NCBI RefSeq assembly: GCF_003864255.1
Contig: NZ_QWEZ01000001.1
Location: 1,302,001 to 1,366,000 of the forward strand
DNA: 64,000 nt
Source: Aestuariirhabdus litorea
GTDB lineage: Bacteria; Pseudomonadota; Gammaproteobacteria; Pseudomonadales; Aestuariirhabdaceae
Direction: 5' to 3'
Shown: piece after piece, positions 40,776 to 50,634 of the stretch
Numbering within the stretch: position 1 is the first letter of the stretch
Layout of the letters: every line of letters begins with the position of its first letter
Position numbers and translations under genes: made by a program
Notes under the pieces: generated by a model
The model's input: only the letters and a program-made list of their open reading frames with translations
What the model was told of the DNA's origin: nothing
The model's database searches: none

Positions 40776-41507
40776 TTAATGTTCTCGTCCAAGAAAACGG
40801 TCAGGGTAGTCGGTAAATACGCCATCCACTCCCGCAGTGATCCAGCGGTCAAACTGTCTGCGCTGATTGAGGGTGTAAAGAAACAATGGGTATCCCTGCG
40901 TTTTAACCCTCGCCACATCAGCTTCCGTTATACGGCTGGCGTCGGCGTGAATGGTGGCCGCACCAACGGACTCCGCCAACGATTGCCAATCGGAGGGGAT
41001 CCCTTCAAAGAGATAGCCAATGGCATGCCGTGGCTGAAGTCGGTGGTAGGCTTCCAGGGCCGCGTGAGAAAAACTCGATACCACAAGACCGTTATCGTTT
41101 TTTTCGTCACGCTTTTCCATGCGTTCGGCCACGGCTGAAGCGAGCGCCTCGGCTTCTGTATCGTGTACTTTGAGTTCAAGGTTAAGCATCAGGCCAAGCT
41201 CAGTCGTCAACGCCAACAACTGATCAAGCTGAAGGATTCTACTGCCTGCAAAGCGGCGGTCAAACCAGCTCCCATTATCCAGTGCAGCAAGGTAGTTCCA
41301 ATCAGCATCACGAATACTGCCGCGGCCATTGGTGCAGCGGGAGAGCGAGTTGTCATGAAAAATCGGTAGCATCCCTTCACGGGTCAAGGCAACGTCAACC
41401 TCAACGGCCTTCACCCCCAGCGATGCCGCCAGGCGCAACGCTGCTTCGCTATTTTCGGGCGCAAGCCCGGCACAGCCGCGATGGCCTATTACCCTGTCCA
41501 GATACAT
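40776..41507 (-). CDS. Glycerophosphodiester phosphodiesterase (UgpQ-like, cytosolic)
   Basis: A 243-residue GDPD enzyme hydrolysing glycerophosphodiesters to glycerol-3-phosphate and an alcohol. It has the catalytic HRG (residues 9-11), PEN, VEVDVALTREG and LELKVH motifs. No signal peptide, so it is the cytosolic UgpQ class. The ATG at 41507 follows AAGGAC; a longer open frame to 41630 runs through the rne terminator and is not used. No ugp transporter is adjacent. Confidence 0.93.
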   Translation of the reverse strand: MYLDRVIGHRGCAGLAPENSEAALRLAASLGVKAVEVDVALTREGMLPIFHDNSLSRCTNGRGSIRDADWNYLAALDNGSWFDRRFAGSRILQLDQLLALTTELGLMLNLELKVHDTEAEALASAVAERMEKRDEKNDNGLVVSSFSHAALEAYHRLQPRHAIGYLFEGIPSDWQSLAESVGAATIHADASRITEADVARVKTQGYPLFLYTLNQRRQFDRWITAGVDGVFTDYPDRFLGREH

Positions 41508-41608
41508 GCTGTTGTCCTTGCGTAGTCTACCGAGGCTACAGTGTAGACCGGATGCATCCATCGGGTGATATTCGATCCAGCTTTGCTGCCACGGAAGCAG
41601 TTGGCCAT

Positions 41609-41641
41609 AAAAAAAGGCGACGTTGATCACTCAACGTCGCC
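41609..41641 (-). terminator. Rho-independent terminator of rne
   Basis: On the minus strand: GGCGACGTTGA (41641-41631), a four-base loop, TCAACGTCGCC (41626-41616), then seven T (41615-41609). A perfect 11 bp stem 18 bases after the rne stop. Confidence 0.95.
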
Positions 41642-41659
41642 CTGGCTTAGCCAGCCGCT

Positions 41660-44600
41660 TTAGCTATCGCTGCCCTGATCGGCTGCTTCACCCTTGGGTG
41701 CGGTCTCCTCATTTGAGGCAGAGCCACTACGCGGGTCGTTCGGTGCCCGGCCGCGGGGACGGCGAGTGCGCCGTGGCTGACGAGGCTTGGCCGCTTCGGC
41801 TTTCGCTTCAGGACTCTTCTCAGCCGCAGCCTCAGTGGGCTGGGCATCGCTTGCCTCCGGAGACTTGGCCTCAGGTTTGGGCGCTGCCGGCTTCTTGCGG
41901 GGCGCACTTCGGCGGGCCTCACGGCGAGAGGGCTTTTTTCCGCCCTCTTCAGCGGATGTCTGCTCCTGAGCAGAAGTCGGCTCGGAAGCCGAAGCCTCAC
42001 TAGCGGGAGCAGGGGGTACAGAAGCTTTTTCCTCGCGCTCCTGGGCCGGTTTGGCGTTCTCCTCTGCCTTTGCAGCCGATGCAGGAGCCTCCGGTTTCAC
42101 AGGCTTTTGCGGCTCTTCTGTGGGCGCGGGCTCTTCTACCGGCGCCGTTACCGGAGCCGCTTTGGTTTCAGCCTCGACCGGCTTGGGTGACTCTTGTTGT
42201 GCCACTTCAGCGTTAGGCTCAGCCTTATCAGCTTGCCCTGGGGCGGGAGACTCCGTAGCTGACGCCGACTTTTCGATGGCGCGCTCTACCGGAGCTGATT
42301 CCGCCGACTTCGACGGCTCAGAGCTATTATCAGCAGACTCAACCTGGGCACCTTCGGTACCTGCTTCAGTCGCTGCATTTTCAGCAGAAGGCTCACGATT
42401 CTCGTTACGGCGACCACGACGTGCGCTGCGGCGCCGGGATGGCTTGGCAGAAGCCTCAGCCTCACTCGGGGCAGCAGCATCCTCAGCCTTGGCCGCGGGT
42501 TGATCACTCACCACCACGCTGGGAAGGTTATCCTGCCCTTCAACCTCATCACCCTTGGGCAGGTCGCGTTGCGATACACGGTTGCTGCGACGCCCCTGAG
42601 CTGAGCGTGGACGACGCTGGCGCTGGCCTTCATTGCCATCAGAGTCCGTGGAGCCGGCCTCTGGATTGGCGGCTAGCTGGCTGCTGTTCTCTGAAGCATC
42701 GGTCGCCTCCTGGTCACGACGACGCTTGCGACCGCGTCCCTCATCGCCACGAGATTGACGGTTACCATCTCGAGAACCGCTGTTTGCAGACTGACGATCA
42801 TCATCCCGGTTCCGCTCCTGGCGAGGCTTGCGATCATCATCCCGGCTACGCTCCTGACGAGGTTTGCGATCGCCGTCCTTGCGGGACTTGTTACCACCCG
42901 AGCTACGCTCACCTTTGTCTCGACGTGAGCCTTTTTCACCACGACCTTCACCGCGGCTATCACCACGCTCATTGCGACGGCCACCACGGTTGCGACGGTC
43001 ATCACTATTGCCGGAGCGGCTTTTCTGTGACGGTTCTTCCTGCTTGCCGGTTTCCGCCTCTTCGGCAGAGAAAATACCCGCCAACGACTTTACCAGCGAC
43101 TTGAACAGTCCCGGCTTAGTGGGAACCGGAACAGGAACCGGGGTAGGGGCGGGCTGGGTAGGTGCAATATTCTTTACCGCCGCCTCAGCGCGTTGTTGAG
43201 GAGCACGGGTGGGAGCAACAGGCTCGACAAGCGATTCGAGCTCTGTATCGATCTCATAGCTGGACTCACCCGCCATAACCGCTTCGTGATCATCACGCAG
43301 GCGCTGGATTTCAAAATGGGGGGTATCGAGGTTCGGGTTCGGGATAATGACCACGCGAACCTTGTTACGCGCCTCAACCTGCTCAATCACTCGACGTTTT
43401 TCGTTCAACAGGAAAGTGGCCACGGAAACAGGCACCTGACCACGCACTTCAGAGGTGCGCTCCTTAAGAGCCTCCTCTTCAATAATCCGCAGAACCGAAA
43501 GTGCCAGCGACTCGATATCACGAATACTACCCTGGCCGTTACAGCGGGGGCAGACAACGCCACTGGTTTCACCCAGGGAGGGCCGCAGACGCTGGCGCGA
43601 CATCTCCATCAGGCCAAAGCGGGAGATACGGCCCACCTGGACACGAGCACGATCCATCTGCAGCGCATCACGCATACGATTCTCAACTTCTTTCTGGTTG
43701 CGAACCGGTCCCATGTCGATAAAGTCGATCACCACCAGGCCACCGATATCACGCAGGCGAAGTTGACGGGCAATCTCATCGGCCGCTTCCAGGTTGGTAT
43801 TGAGAGCGGTTTCTTCGATGTCGCTTCCACGGGTTGCGCGGGCCGAGTTGATATCAATAGAGACCAGGGCCTCGGTTGGATCAATCACAATGGAGCCGCC
43901 GGAGGGAAGCTTAACCTCCCGTTGGAAAGCGGTTTCAATCTGGCGCTCGATCTGGAACTTGTTGAACAGCGGAATGCTGTCCTCGTAGAGTTTGATTTTG
44001 TTCTGGTACTGGGGCATCACCTGGGAGATGAAGTCCATGGCACGTTGGTAAGCCGCCGGCTTATCGATGAGAACCTCGCCAATGTCCTGGCGCAGGTAAT
44101 CCCGAACAGCGCGGATCACCACATCGCTTTCCTGATAGATGAGGAAAGGGGCCTTCTTGTTGGCGGCTTCAGACTCAATCGCAGTCCACAGCTGAATCAG
44201 GTAATCGAGGTCCCATTGCAGCTCTTCAGCGCTTCGTCCCAAGCCGGCGGTACGCACGATTACGCCCATCTCTTCGGGAATATTGAGTTTGCTGAGCGCT
44301 TCACGCAGCTCAGTACGCTCATCGCCTTCGATACGTCGGGAGATGCCACCGGCACGGGGATTGTTTGGCATCAGTACCAGGTAGCGACCGGCCAGGCTCA
44401 CCATACTGGTCAGGGCAGCCCCTTTGTTACCACGCTCCTCCTTGTCCACCTGAACGATAATCTCCTGACCCTCTTTGATCGCCTCTTTGATATTGGGGCG
44501 ACCCTTGCTGCTGGCAGCGGAGGGCTGGAAATATTCGCGGGAGATCTCTTTCAGTGGGAGAAAGCCGTGGCGCTCAGCACCGAAGTCGACGAAGGCGGCC

Positions 44601-44761
44601 TCCAGGCTGGGCTCAACGCGGGTAATCTTACCCTTGTAGATATTGGCTTTCTTTTGTTCACGAGCACTGGATTCAATATCCAGGTCATAGAGGCGTTGGC
44701 CATCAACCAACGCTACACGCAACTCCTCAGGCTGGGTTGCGTTTATCAGCATTCTTTTCAT
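41660..44761 (-). CDS. rne: Ribonuclease E
   Basis: A 1033-residue endoribonuclease, scaffold of the RNA degradosome. The catalytic half matches E. coli numbering: S1 domain about 35-125, metal-binding D303 and D346, and the Zn-link C404-PR-C407. At 551-566 [16 protein letters not shown] is an amphipathic helix like the membrane-targeting segment. Then follow an Arg/Asp/Gly-rich RNA-binding tract (580-685), including a 12-residue tandem repeat, and a long Ala/Glu/Pro/Lys-rich tail to the end. A long leader precedes it and a strong terminator follows. Tail partners cannot be read from the sequence. Confidence 0.97.
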   Translation of the reverse strand: MKRMLINATQPEELRVALVDGQRLYDLDIESSAREQKKANIYKGKITRVEPSLEAAFVDFGAERHGFLPLKEISREYFQPSAASSKGRPNIKEAIKEGQEIIVQVDKEERGNKGAALTSMVSLAGRYLVLMPNNPRAGGISRRIEGDERTELREALSKLNIPEEMGVIVRTAGLGRSAEELQWDLDYLIQLWTAIESEAANKKAPFLIYQESDVVIRAVRDYLRQDIGEVLIDKPAAYQRAMDFISQVMPQYQNKIKLYEDSIPLFNKFQIERQIETAFQREVKLPSGGSIVIDPTEALVSIDINSARATRGSDIEETALNTNLEAADEIARQLRLRDIGGLVVIDFIDMGPVRNQKEVENRMRDALQMDRARVQVGRISRFGLMEMSRQRLRPSLGETSGVVCPRCNGQGSIRDIESLALSVLRIIEEEALKERTSEVRGQVPVSVATFLLNEKRRVIEQVEARNKVRVVIIPNPNLDTPHFEIQRLRDDHEAVMAGESSYEIDTELESLVEPVAPTRAPQQRAEAAVKNIAPTQPAPTPVPVPVPTKPGLFKSLVKSLAGIFSAEEAETGKQEEPSQKSRSGNSDDRRNRGGRRNERGDSRGEGRGEKGSRRDKGERSSGGNKSRKDGDRKPRQERSRDDDRKPRQERNRDDDRQSANSGSRDGNRQSRGDEGRGRKRRRDQEATDASENSSQLAANPEAGSTDSDGNEGQRQRRPRSAQGRRSNRVSQRDLPKGDEVEGQDNLPSVVVSDQPAAKAEDAAAPSEAEASAKPSRRRSARRGRRNENREPSAENAATEAGTEGAQVESADNSSEPSKSAESAPVERAIEKSASATESPAPGQADKAEPNAEVAQQESPKPVEAETKAAPVTAPVEEPAPTEEPQKPVKPEAPASAAKAEENAKPAQEREEKASVPPAPASEASASEPTSAQEQTSAEEGGKKPSRREARRSAPRKKPAAPKPEAKSPEASDAQPTEAAAEKSPEAKAEAAKPRQPRRTRRPRGRAPNDPRSGSASNEETAPKGEAADQGSDS
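42800..42871 (-). repeat. Two 36 bp tandem repeats within rne
   Basis: Residues 631-642 ([12 protein letters not shown]) and 643-654 ([12 protein letters not shown]) of RNase E are a direct repeat differing at one residue. At DNA level the two 36 bp units are similar, consistent with a recent slippage or duplication in the RNA-binding tract. Confidence 0.8.
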
Positions 44762-45279
44762 GTAGTACCAATAAGATCAGAGCGTTCCGATCAAGGCACC
44801 CTACATCAGTCTCGCAGTGTCAGGCACTGACCCGGCCGAGCAACAACTAAAGGCTGTGCACGGGTTGTGTTGGCTATCAGACTCACATCGTTTTTCTGTG
44901 TAACGATATAGCTCTTTTTCATGGGGATTTTTGGTCACCCCAATACGGAGGAATAGGCCATAAGTACCGGATCAGGTTCTGTTTTAACCACGCGCTCAGT
45001 TATACTCTGTCCGTGGTAGTCCGGTCGGCTTTACATCTCCACCTTACACGTCAAATCTGGTATGGGGCCGTTGACGAAAAGCGGCTGTAAATCGGTTGCC
45101 GGGCTAAGCCCTGGCACCGTCCCATTTAATCCCGGGTCAAGGACCCAGGTTTCGTAATTTTTACCGCGTTCATGGGTGCAATAGTCATCTTGCGCGCACC
45201 CACTACAATCCGCAGCAGCGCGAATATAACAGGAAAAGCTAAGTGCTTCAAATACCTAGAAAACTGGTAAAATGCCTGA
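44762..45279. other. Long intergenic region with the rne leader and rluC promoter
   Basis: 518 bp without a gene between divergent rne and rluC. It is AT-richer near rne. It holds a long hairpin at 45093-45119 (CGGTTGCCGGGC against GCCCTGGCACCG, two single-base bulges), a smaller one at 45134-45146 (GGGTC-AAG-GACCC) and GGGTGC/GCACCC between about 45175 and 45202. Gammaproteobacterial rne genes have a structured 5' leader that RNase E cleaves to limit its own synthesis, so part of this region is probably that element. I cannot place the promoters firmly. Confidence 0.55.
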
Positions 45280-46254
45280 ATGAATAACCAGATACAGCAA
45301 AACCGGCCAGAGGGGACGACCTCTCCCCGCGTGCAGCAGCACGAAATCGACGAGGAGCGTGCCGGCCAGCGGCTCGACAACTACCTGTTAACCCAGCTCA
45401 AGGGCGTGCCCAAGACGCTGGTCTATCGCATTATTCGCAAAGGTGAGGTCCGTGTTAACAAGGGCCGGGTCAAGGCCGACTACCGCCTGAAAGGGGGTGA
45501 TGTGGTCCGCATCCCCCCCGTACGCATCAGCGAAAAGAGCACACCCAAGGCCGGCCAGCGCCTGATCGATAGCGTAGAGTCGAGCATCATTTATGAGGAT
45601 GAGCGCATTCTGGTGGTAAACAAACCCTCCGGTCTTGCGGTCCATGGCGGCAGCGGCATCAGCCTCGGGCTAATCGAAACCCTGCGAGAAGCACGCCCCC
45701 AGCAGAAGTTTCTCGAACTGGTGCACCGGCTCGACAGAGACACATCGGGCTGCCTGATGGTTGCCAAAAAACGCAGCGCCCTGCGCGATCTGCATGAACA
45801 AATTCGCACGGATCGGGTCAATAAGACCTACTGGGCCCTCGTGGAGGGTCGCTGGGCAAGCCGTACCAGTCAGGTGAATGCCCCTCTGCGCAAGAACACC
45901 TTGCAGTCAGGGGAGCGGGTTGTTCGCGTAGACCCTGAGGGAAAACCCTCGCTGACCCGATTTCGGGTACTCGAACGCTTGCGCGATTGCACGCTGATAG
46001 AGGCCACCCCGGTCACCGGGCGCACGCACCAGATTAGGGTTCATACACTGCACGCGGGTCATCCGATCATTGGTGATGACAAATACACCGCCAAAGAGGT
46101 GAATCAGCACTTCAGGGAGCAGGGAGTTCGGCGCCTTTTTTTGCATGCTGCCGCATTGGAGTTTGATCTTCCCGGCAGTGGAAAGAGACAACGCTTTACG
46201 GCCCCGCTGCCGGACGAGCTTGAACAGAGTTTGGTGACCTTACGCCATGAGTAA
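45280..46254 (+). CDS. rluC: 23S rRNA pseudouridine synthase RluC
   Basis: A 324-residue enzyme making pseudouridines 955, 2504 and 2580 of 23S rRNA (E. coli numbering). It has an N-terminal S4 domain (RLDNYLLTQLKGVPKTLVYRIIRKGEVRVN) and the catalytic motif HRLDRDTSG with D152. The RluC assignment over RluD rests on the divergent position next to rne, as in E. coli and Pseudomonas. It overlaps the next gene by eight bases (ATGAGTAA). Confidence 0.94.
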   Translation: MNNQIQQNRPEGTTSPRVQQHEIDEERAGQRLDNYLLTQLKGVPKTLVYRIIRKGEVRVNKGRVKADYRLKGGDVVRIPPVRISEKSTPKAGQRLIDSVESSIIYEDERILVVNKPSGLAVHGGSGISLGLIETLREARPQQKFLELVHRLDRDTSGCLMVAKKRSALRDLHEQIRTDRVNKTYWALVEGRWASRTSQVNAPLRKNTLQSGERVVRVDPEGKPSLTRFRVLERLRDCTLIEATPVTGRTHQIRVHTLHAGHPIIGDDKYTAKEVNQHFREQGVRRLFLHAAALEFDLPGSGKRQRFTAPLPDELEQSLVTLRHE

Positions 46255-46915
46255 ACGCTATCAACTGGTCATTTTCGATTGGGATGGGACCCTGGTGGAT
46301 TCCGCCGCCCGCATCTGCCACTGTCTGTCGCTAGCCGCCGAGGAGTCCGGACTGGAGATCCTTGCAACAGACCAATACCGCGACATTATCGGCCTCGGGT
46401 TGCCCGAGGCCTTTCGTAAGCTTTATCCCGAGGTCCAGGATAGCGACACCCTGGAGCGGATGCGCGAACGGTACTCGCACCACTTCCTAAGCCTGGAAGC
46501 CTCACCCTCCGCTTTTTATGAGCGGGTAGAGGAGGGTCTGGAAAGCCTGTGGCGCTCCCCTGTAAAAACAGCCGTAGCCACCGGCAAGAGTCGCCGGGGC
46601 CTGGATCGGGTGCTCGACAAACAGGGATGGCACACCTCCTTTGATGTCACGCGCTGCGCCGACGAAACCCAGTCCAAGCCCCACCCACAAATGCTGCTCG
46701 AGATACTGGAGCAAACCGGGGTTTCACCCTGCGAAGCGGTCATGGTGGGCGATACGGAATACGATATGGAGATGGCGCTACGGGCAGGCGTGGATGCCAT
46801 AGCCATGGGCTACGGCGCTCATAGCATAGACCGGCTGACCGGTTACAACCCGGTCCTGACTGCTCACCACTTTGATGAAGTGATGACCTTTCTTACCCCT
46901 TCAGTGACGACCTGA
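46247..46915 (+). CDS. HAD-family phosphatase (HAD-IA, Gph-like)
   Basis: A 222-residue phosphatase. The nucleophile Asp is in FDWDGTLVDS, motif II is TGKSR, the Lys is in QSKPHPQML, and motif IV is VGDTEYDMEMALRAG. It resembles phosphoglycolate phosphatases and their relatives; the natural substrate is unknown. Coupled to rluC by overlap, as in Pseudomonas (PA2974). Confidence 0.92.
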   Translation: MSKRYQLVIFDWDGTLVDSAARICHCLSLAAEESGLEILATDQYRDIIGLGLPEAFRKLYPEVQDSDTLERMRERYSHHFLSLEASPSAFYERVEEGLESLWRSPVKTAVATGKSRRGLDRVLDKQGWHTSFDVTRCADETQSKPHPQMLLEILEQTGVSPCEAVMVGDTEYDMEMALRAGVDAIAMGYGAHSIDRLTGYNPVLTAHHFDEVMTFLTPSVTT

Positions 46916-46982
46916 GCGGCCATTAGCGGAGCGCCTTGGTCCCGATCACCGACGTATAATCCTCAGCAGGAATCAGTAACGA

Positions 46983-47987
46983 ATGACACAGGATAACTGG
47001 AAAGAAGAGAGTCCCCGGCACGACGCAGCGGCGAGTGAGGGGCAGCTGGCCGATACCCAGCACAGAGTCCTCGACAATCTCGTTAACTCGGTAGTTGCGG
47101 AGCAGCGCCGCAGTCGACGCTGGGGGATCTTCTTCAAACTCCTCACCTTCGCCTACCTGTTTTTCCTGGGCTACCTCTTTCTGGCTTCCGACCGCCTGCA
47201 GATCAGCGGCAGCGCTGACTCCCTCAGTCACACCGCCCTGATCGATGTGCAGGGGGTGATCGCCGACAACGAACCCGCCAGTGCCGACAACATCGTATCG
47301 GCGTTGCGAGAGGCGTTCGAGGACAACGGCACTAAGGGCGTCATACTGCGAATCAATAGCCCTGGGGGAAGCCCGGTTCAGTCCGGCTACATCTACGACG
47401 AGATCAATCGCCTGCGTAGCCTTCATAAGGAGATCCCGGTGTATGCGGTGATCAGCGATATAGGGGCTTCCGGTGCTTATTACATAGCTGCCGCCGCTGA
47501 CCAGATCTATGCCGATAAGGCGAGCCTGGTCGGCTCCATCGGCGTAGTCTCAGCCGGGTTCGGTTTTGTCGATCTGCTTGAAAAACTCGGGGTAGATCGG
47601 CGCATCTATACCTCTGGAGAACACAAAGGCTTTCTCGACCCCTTCCAGCCACAGAACCAGGACGAGGTAGCATTCTGGCAAAGTGTTCTCGACACCACCC
47701 ACCGACAGTTTATCGATAGCGTTAAAAAGGGCAGGGGGGATCGCCTCAAGCAAGACCCCGCCCTCTTCTCCGGATTGGTGTGGTCCGGTGAACAAGCTCT
47801 CGATATGGGGCTGATCGATGGGCTGGGAAGTAGCAGCTTTGTGGCACGGGAACTGATCGGCGAAGAGGAGATCCTGGACTTCACTCGAGAAGAGTCGCCT
47901 CTTGAGCGCTTCGCCAAACGTATTGGAGCCGGCGCCGTTGAAGCGCTGGCCCTGCGCCTGGGAACAGAGGGCTCACCGCTTCGATAA
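46983..47987 (+). CDS. sppA: Signal peptide peptidase SppA, 36K type
   Basis: A 334-residue inner-membrane serine protease that degrades cleaved signal peptides. It has one N-terminal helix (about 48-67). The Ser-Lys dyad is S163 in DIGASGAYY and K215 in SGEHKGFLDPF. It is the short single-domain form, not the 67K E. coli type. It starts with an AGGAA-type Shine-Dalgarno and converges with maf 12 bp after its stop. Confidence 0.95.
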   Translation: MTQDNWKEESPRHDAAASEGQLADTQHRVLDNLVNSVVAEQRRSRRWGIFFKLLTFAYLFFLGYLFLASDRLQISGSADSLSHTALIDVQGVIADNEPASADNIVSALREAFEDNGTKGVILRINSPGGSPVQSGYIYDEINRLRSLHKEIPVYAVISDIGASGAYYIAAAADQIYADKASLVGSIGVVSAGFGFVDLLEKLGVDRRIYTSGEHKGFLDPFQPQNQDEVAFWQSVLDTTHRQFIDSVKKGRGDRLKQDPALFSGLVWSGEQALDMGLIDGLGSSSFVARELIGEEEILDFTREESPLERFAKRIGAGAVEALALRLGTEGSPLR

Positions 47988-47999
47988 TTGCCAGCCTTC

Positions 48000-48605
48000 T
48001 TAGCTCGACTGCCCAAGCAGCGGGTCTACCCCTTCGGCATAGAGTGCATCACAAAGGGCAATCAGGGGAAGACCGATCAAGCTGGAGGGATCCTCCCCAT
48101 ACTGGGCACTGAACAGGGCGGCGCCCAGCCCTTCAACCTTGAAGCTGCCTGCGCAGTCGAACGGCTGCTCACGGTCGATGTAGCGCTCAATCTGGGTCGG
48201 GCTCAACACCCTGAACTGAACGGCATAGCGGCTAACAGAAAGCCTCTCCACTCCGCTCGTGCTGTTGAACACACAAAGGCTGGTCAAAAAATCGACCCTG
48301 CGACCACTGCAAATCCTCAGCTGCTCAACCGCCCGCTCCCGCGACCCCGGCTTACCAAGCAGCTGATCACCCAGCACCGCCACCTGGTCTGAGGCAATTA
48401 ACAGGTGGTTCGGGTAGCGGTCGCGCAGACAAAGCGCCTTCTCCCGGGCCAACCGCAACGCCAGCGTCTCCGGGTGCTCGCCCAGGGCCGGGGTTTCATC
48501 GATGCCCGGTGCCTCCCAGTCATATACAAGACCCAACTGGTCAAGCAGCATCCGCCGATAGCGAGAGCTGGAAGCAAGCAATAATCTGGGGGGGGAGCTG
48601 TTCAT
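48000..48605 (-). CDS. Maf-family nucleotide pyrophosphatase (YceF type)
   Basis: A 201-residue house-cleaning NTPase with the Maf opening LLLASSSRYRRMLLDQLG, IDETP and ASDQVAVLG. The YceF subgroup prefers 7-methyl-GTP; membership is inferred from synteny next to yceD-rpmF. The frame is open farther upstream over the yceD promoter and 5' end, but the ATG at 48605 gives the family N-terminus. It is divergent from yceD. Confidence 0.94.
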   Translation of the reverse strand: MNSSPPRLLLASSSRYRRMLLDQLGLVYDWEAPGIDETPALGEHPETLALRLAREKALCLRDRYPNHLLIASDQVAVLGDQLLGKPGSRERAVEQLRICSGRRVDFLTSLCVFNSTSGVERLSVSRYAVQFRVLSPTQIERYIDREQPFDCAGSFKVEGLGAALFSAQYGEDPSSLIGLPLIALCDALYAEGVDPLLGQSS

Positions 48606-48731
48606 GGGGAGGCGTTCGATCGTCAAAAGGGGCAACCCACATAATAACAGAGGCAAAACCTTTATTTTTAGTGGGTTGCAGCGCTTTTTCCCTTTGACAG
48701 CGGGGCGCCATATCCCTATGATTGCGCGCTT

Positions 48732-49259
48732 ATGTTGACCGAGACCCTTCCCAAGCGAATAGATCCGCGAAAACTGGCCCGTAAAGGGGTTAAGATGAGC
48801 GGCACCATTAAGCTTGGCGAGCTTCAGCGATTGCAGGACTATCTTGCAGAATCCGAGGGCGCCATCACGGCCTCTCTGGACTTTTATCGTGATGATCAGG
48901 GTTTCTTTGTCATAGACGCAAAGATGAGCGCGCCGGTTGTGATGATCTGCCAACGCTGTCTCGAAGCGGTCAATCTAAACGTCGAGGGTGAGTGTCAACT
49001 GGCGGTCGTCTGGAGTGAAGAGGACGCCAAAGCACTGCCCAAGCATTACGAGCCCGTTGTGGTGGGCGAAGAGGAGTTGGAAACAGCCTCCCTTCTAGAG
49101 GAGGAGTTGATTCTGGCTCTGCCTCTGGTTCCCTACCACCGGGAGGATGAATGCAAGTCGCGTAAAGGGTATTCCACCGGTGAATTTGCCGATGAGGCAG
49201 AGGAGTCGGGAAAGCCCAACCCCTTTAGCGTGCTTGCCAACCTTAAATCTGACAATTGA
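48732..49259 (+). CDS. yceD: YceD family 23S rRNA accumulation protein
   Basis: A 175-residue DUF177 protein, associated with 23S rRNA accumulation and ribosome assembly in E. coli and plants. It has the conserved ICQRCLEAV and the second Cys in EDECKSR, followed by KPNPFSVLANLK. It lies 20 bp before rpmF, the universal arrangement of the cluster. There is no strong Shine-Dalgarno before the ATG at 48732. Confidence 0.94.
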   Translation: MLTETLPKRIDPRKLARKGVKMSGTIKLGELQRLQDYLAESEGAITASLDFYRDDQGFFVIDAKMSAPVVMICQRCLEAVNLNVEGECQLAVVWSEEDAKALPKHYEPVVVGEEELETASLLEEELILALPLVPYHREDECKSRKGYSTGEFADEAEESGKPNPFSVLANLKSDN

Positions 49260-49279
49260 TTTGATCAGGAGCTACTAGC

Positions 49280-49462
49280 ATGGCTGTTCAGCAGAACAAA
49301 AAAACCCGTTCACGTCGCGACATGCGTCGTTCACACGACGGACTGGATGCACCAACCCTGTCCGTTGATGCGACCACCGGCGAAACCCACCGTCGTCACC
49401 ACGTAACCGCTGACGGTTTCTACCGTGGCAAAAAAGTGGTTGCCACTAAAGACGACGAGTAA
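49280..49462 (+). CDS. rpmF: 50S ribosomal protein L32
   Basis: A 60-residue ribosomal protein beginning [20 protein letters not shown], the standard gammaproteobacterial form, without the zinc cysteines of some other bacterial L32 proteins. Shine-Dalgarno AGGAGC precedes it. Cotranscription with yceD and plsX links ribosome and phospholipid synthesis. Confidence 0.98.
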   Translation: MAVQQNKKTRSRRDMRRSHDGLDAPTLSVDATTGETHRRHHVTADGFYRGKKVVATKDDE

Positions 49463-49469
49463 TTCGCCC

Positions 49470-50480
49470 ATGGCAACGACGGTTGCCCTTGATGCGATGA
49501 GCGGGGACCTAGGTCCCCGCGAAGCCGTTCTGGCAGCAGTTTCCAGCCTGCAGGAACACCCCGAGCTCTCCCTGATCCTGGTTGGGGACACCCCTATCCT
49601 GAGGCAACACCTCAGCGACTGCCCTCCCTACGATCGTTCACGACTTTCCATTGCCCACGCTGCCGATGTCATCAATATGGATGACAAACCTTCGGTTGCG
49701 CTGCGCTCAAAGCGTGCATCCTCTATGCGCATTGCCCTCGAGCAGGTGTCTCTTGGCGCGGCCCAGGCCTGCATAAGTTGCGGCAATACCGGGGCTCTGA
49801 TGGCCCTCGGGCGCTTTCTGCTAAAAACCTTCCCCGGCATTGATCGCCCGGCCATCATTACCCGCTTGCCCACCGAAAGCGGCTTTACCTATATGCTCGA
49901 CCTGGGTGCCAACGTAGACTGCACCGGCGACCACCTCTATCAGTTTGCCGCCATGGGTGCCGCCATGGTGGAAGCACTGCACCAACTTCCCAGCCCACGC
50001 ATCCGCCTGCTCAACGTCGGCTCCGAAGAGATGAAGGGCAACGAGCAGGTTCGCCTTGCCGCACGCCTGATCAAGCACAACGAGGCCCTCAACTATCAGG
50101 GGTTTATCGAGGGCTCAGAGCTTTTTTCCGGTGTTTGCGAGCTAATTGTCTGCGACGGGTTCGTTGGCAATATCGCCCTCAAAACCAGCGAAGGGGTAGG
50201 GCGAATGCTGCAGCACAACCTCCAGCAGATCGCCACCAGCTCCTGGTATACCCGCCTGGCGTCATTACTGCTCAAACCCTACATCGAGAAACTGCTCCAC
50301 AGCGGGGACCCCGATCGCTACAACGGGGCTAGCCTGCTGGGGCTGCAGGGCATCGTTATCAAGAGCCATGGACAGTCCGATAGCAAGCGGATCCAGCAGG
50401 CGATCCGCCAGGCGATGGCCGAAGCCAAAAACAATGTTCCCACGCTACTTAACGAGCATCTCGAACAGTTACTGATTTAA
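49470..50480 (+). CDS. plsX: Phosphate acyltransferase PlsX
   Basis: A 336-residue enzyme converting acyl-ACP and phosphate to acyl phosphate, for PlsY in phospholipid synthesis. It has the conserved VALDAMSGDLGP and GNTGALMALGRFLLKT segments and VCDGFVGNIALKTSEG. The ATG at 49470 lies 7 bp after rpmF; a longer frame into rpmF is not used. fabH, which follows plsX in E. coli, is absent here. Confidence 0.96.
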   Translation: MATTVALDAMSGDLGPREAVLAAVSSLQEHPELSLILVGDTPILRQHLSDCPPYDRSRLSIAHAADVINMDDKPSVALRSKRASSMRIALEQVSLGAAQACISCGNTGALMALGRFLLKTFPGIDRPAIITRLPTESGFTYMLDLGANVDCTGDHLYQFAAMGAAMVEALHQLPSPRIRLLNVGSEEMKGNEQVRLAARLIKHNEALNYQGFIEGSELFSGVCELIVCDGFVGNIALKTSEGVGRMLQHNLQQIATSSWYTRLASLLLKPYIEKLLHSGDPDRYNGASLLGLQGIVIKSHGQSDSKRIQQAIRQAMAEAKNNVPTLLNEHLEQLLI

Positions 50481-50634
50481 GTAAAGTCGTTAAACGGAAA
50501 CATATCGTTACCCCCAGGGCGACAGGGTTCCCCTATACTATGTCCCCTTGATCCTGGCGACCCCGGCCCCCGTATAGACCCGGTCCAGCCTAAGGGATCG
50601 AACGAACTAACCTACTGTGAGATACCCGATACCC

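Noticed and set aside
43193-44830. 545-codon open frame antisense to the 5' half of rne
   Set aside because: It lies entirely opposite the catalytic domain of a certain gene. The frame follows from rne codon bias; no Shine-Dalgarno or family motif is seen.
44762-45279. Possible tRNA or small RNA gene in the rne-rluC gap
   Set aside because: Hairpins are present but no cloverleaf, T-loop consensus or promoter-terminator pair could be assembled.
48606-48953. Upstream extension of maf by 116 codons
   Set aside because: It covers the divergent yceD promoter and coding start, and the added residues have no counterpart in Maf proteins.
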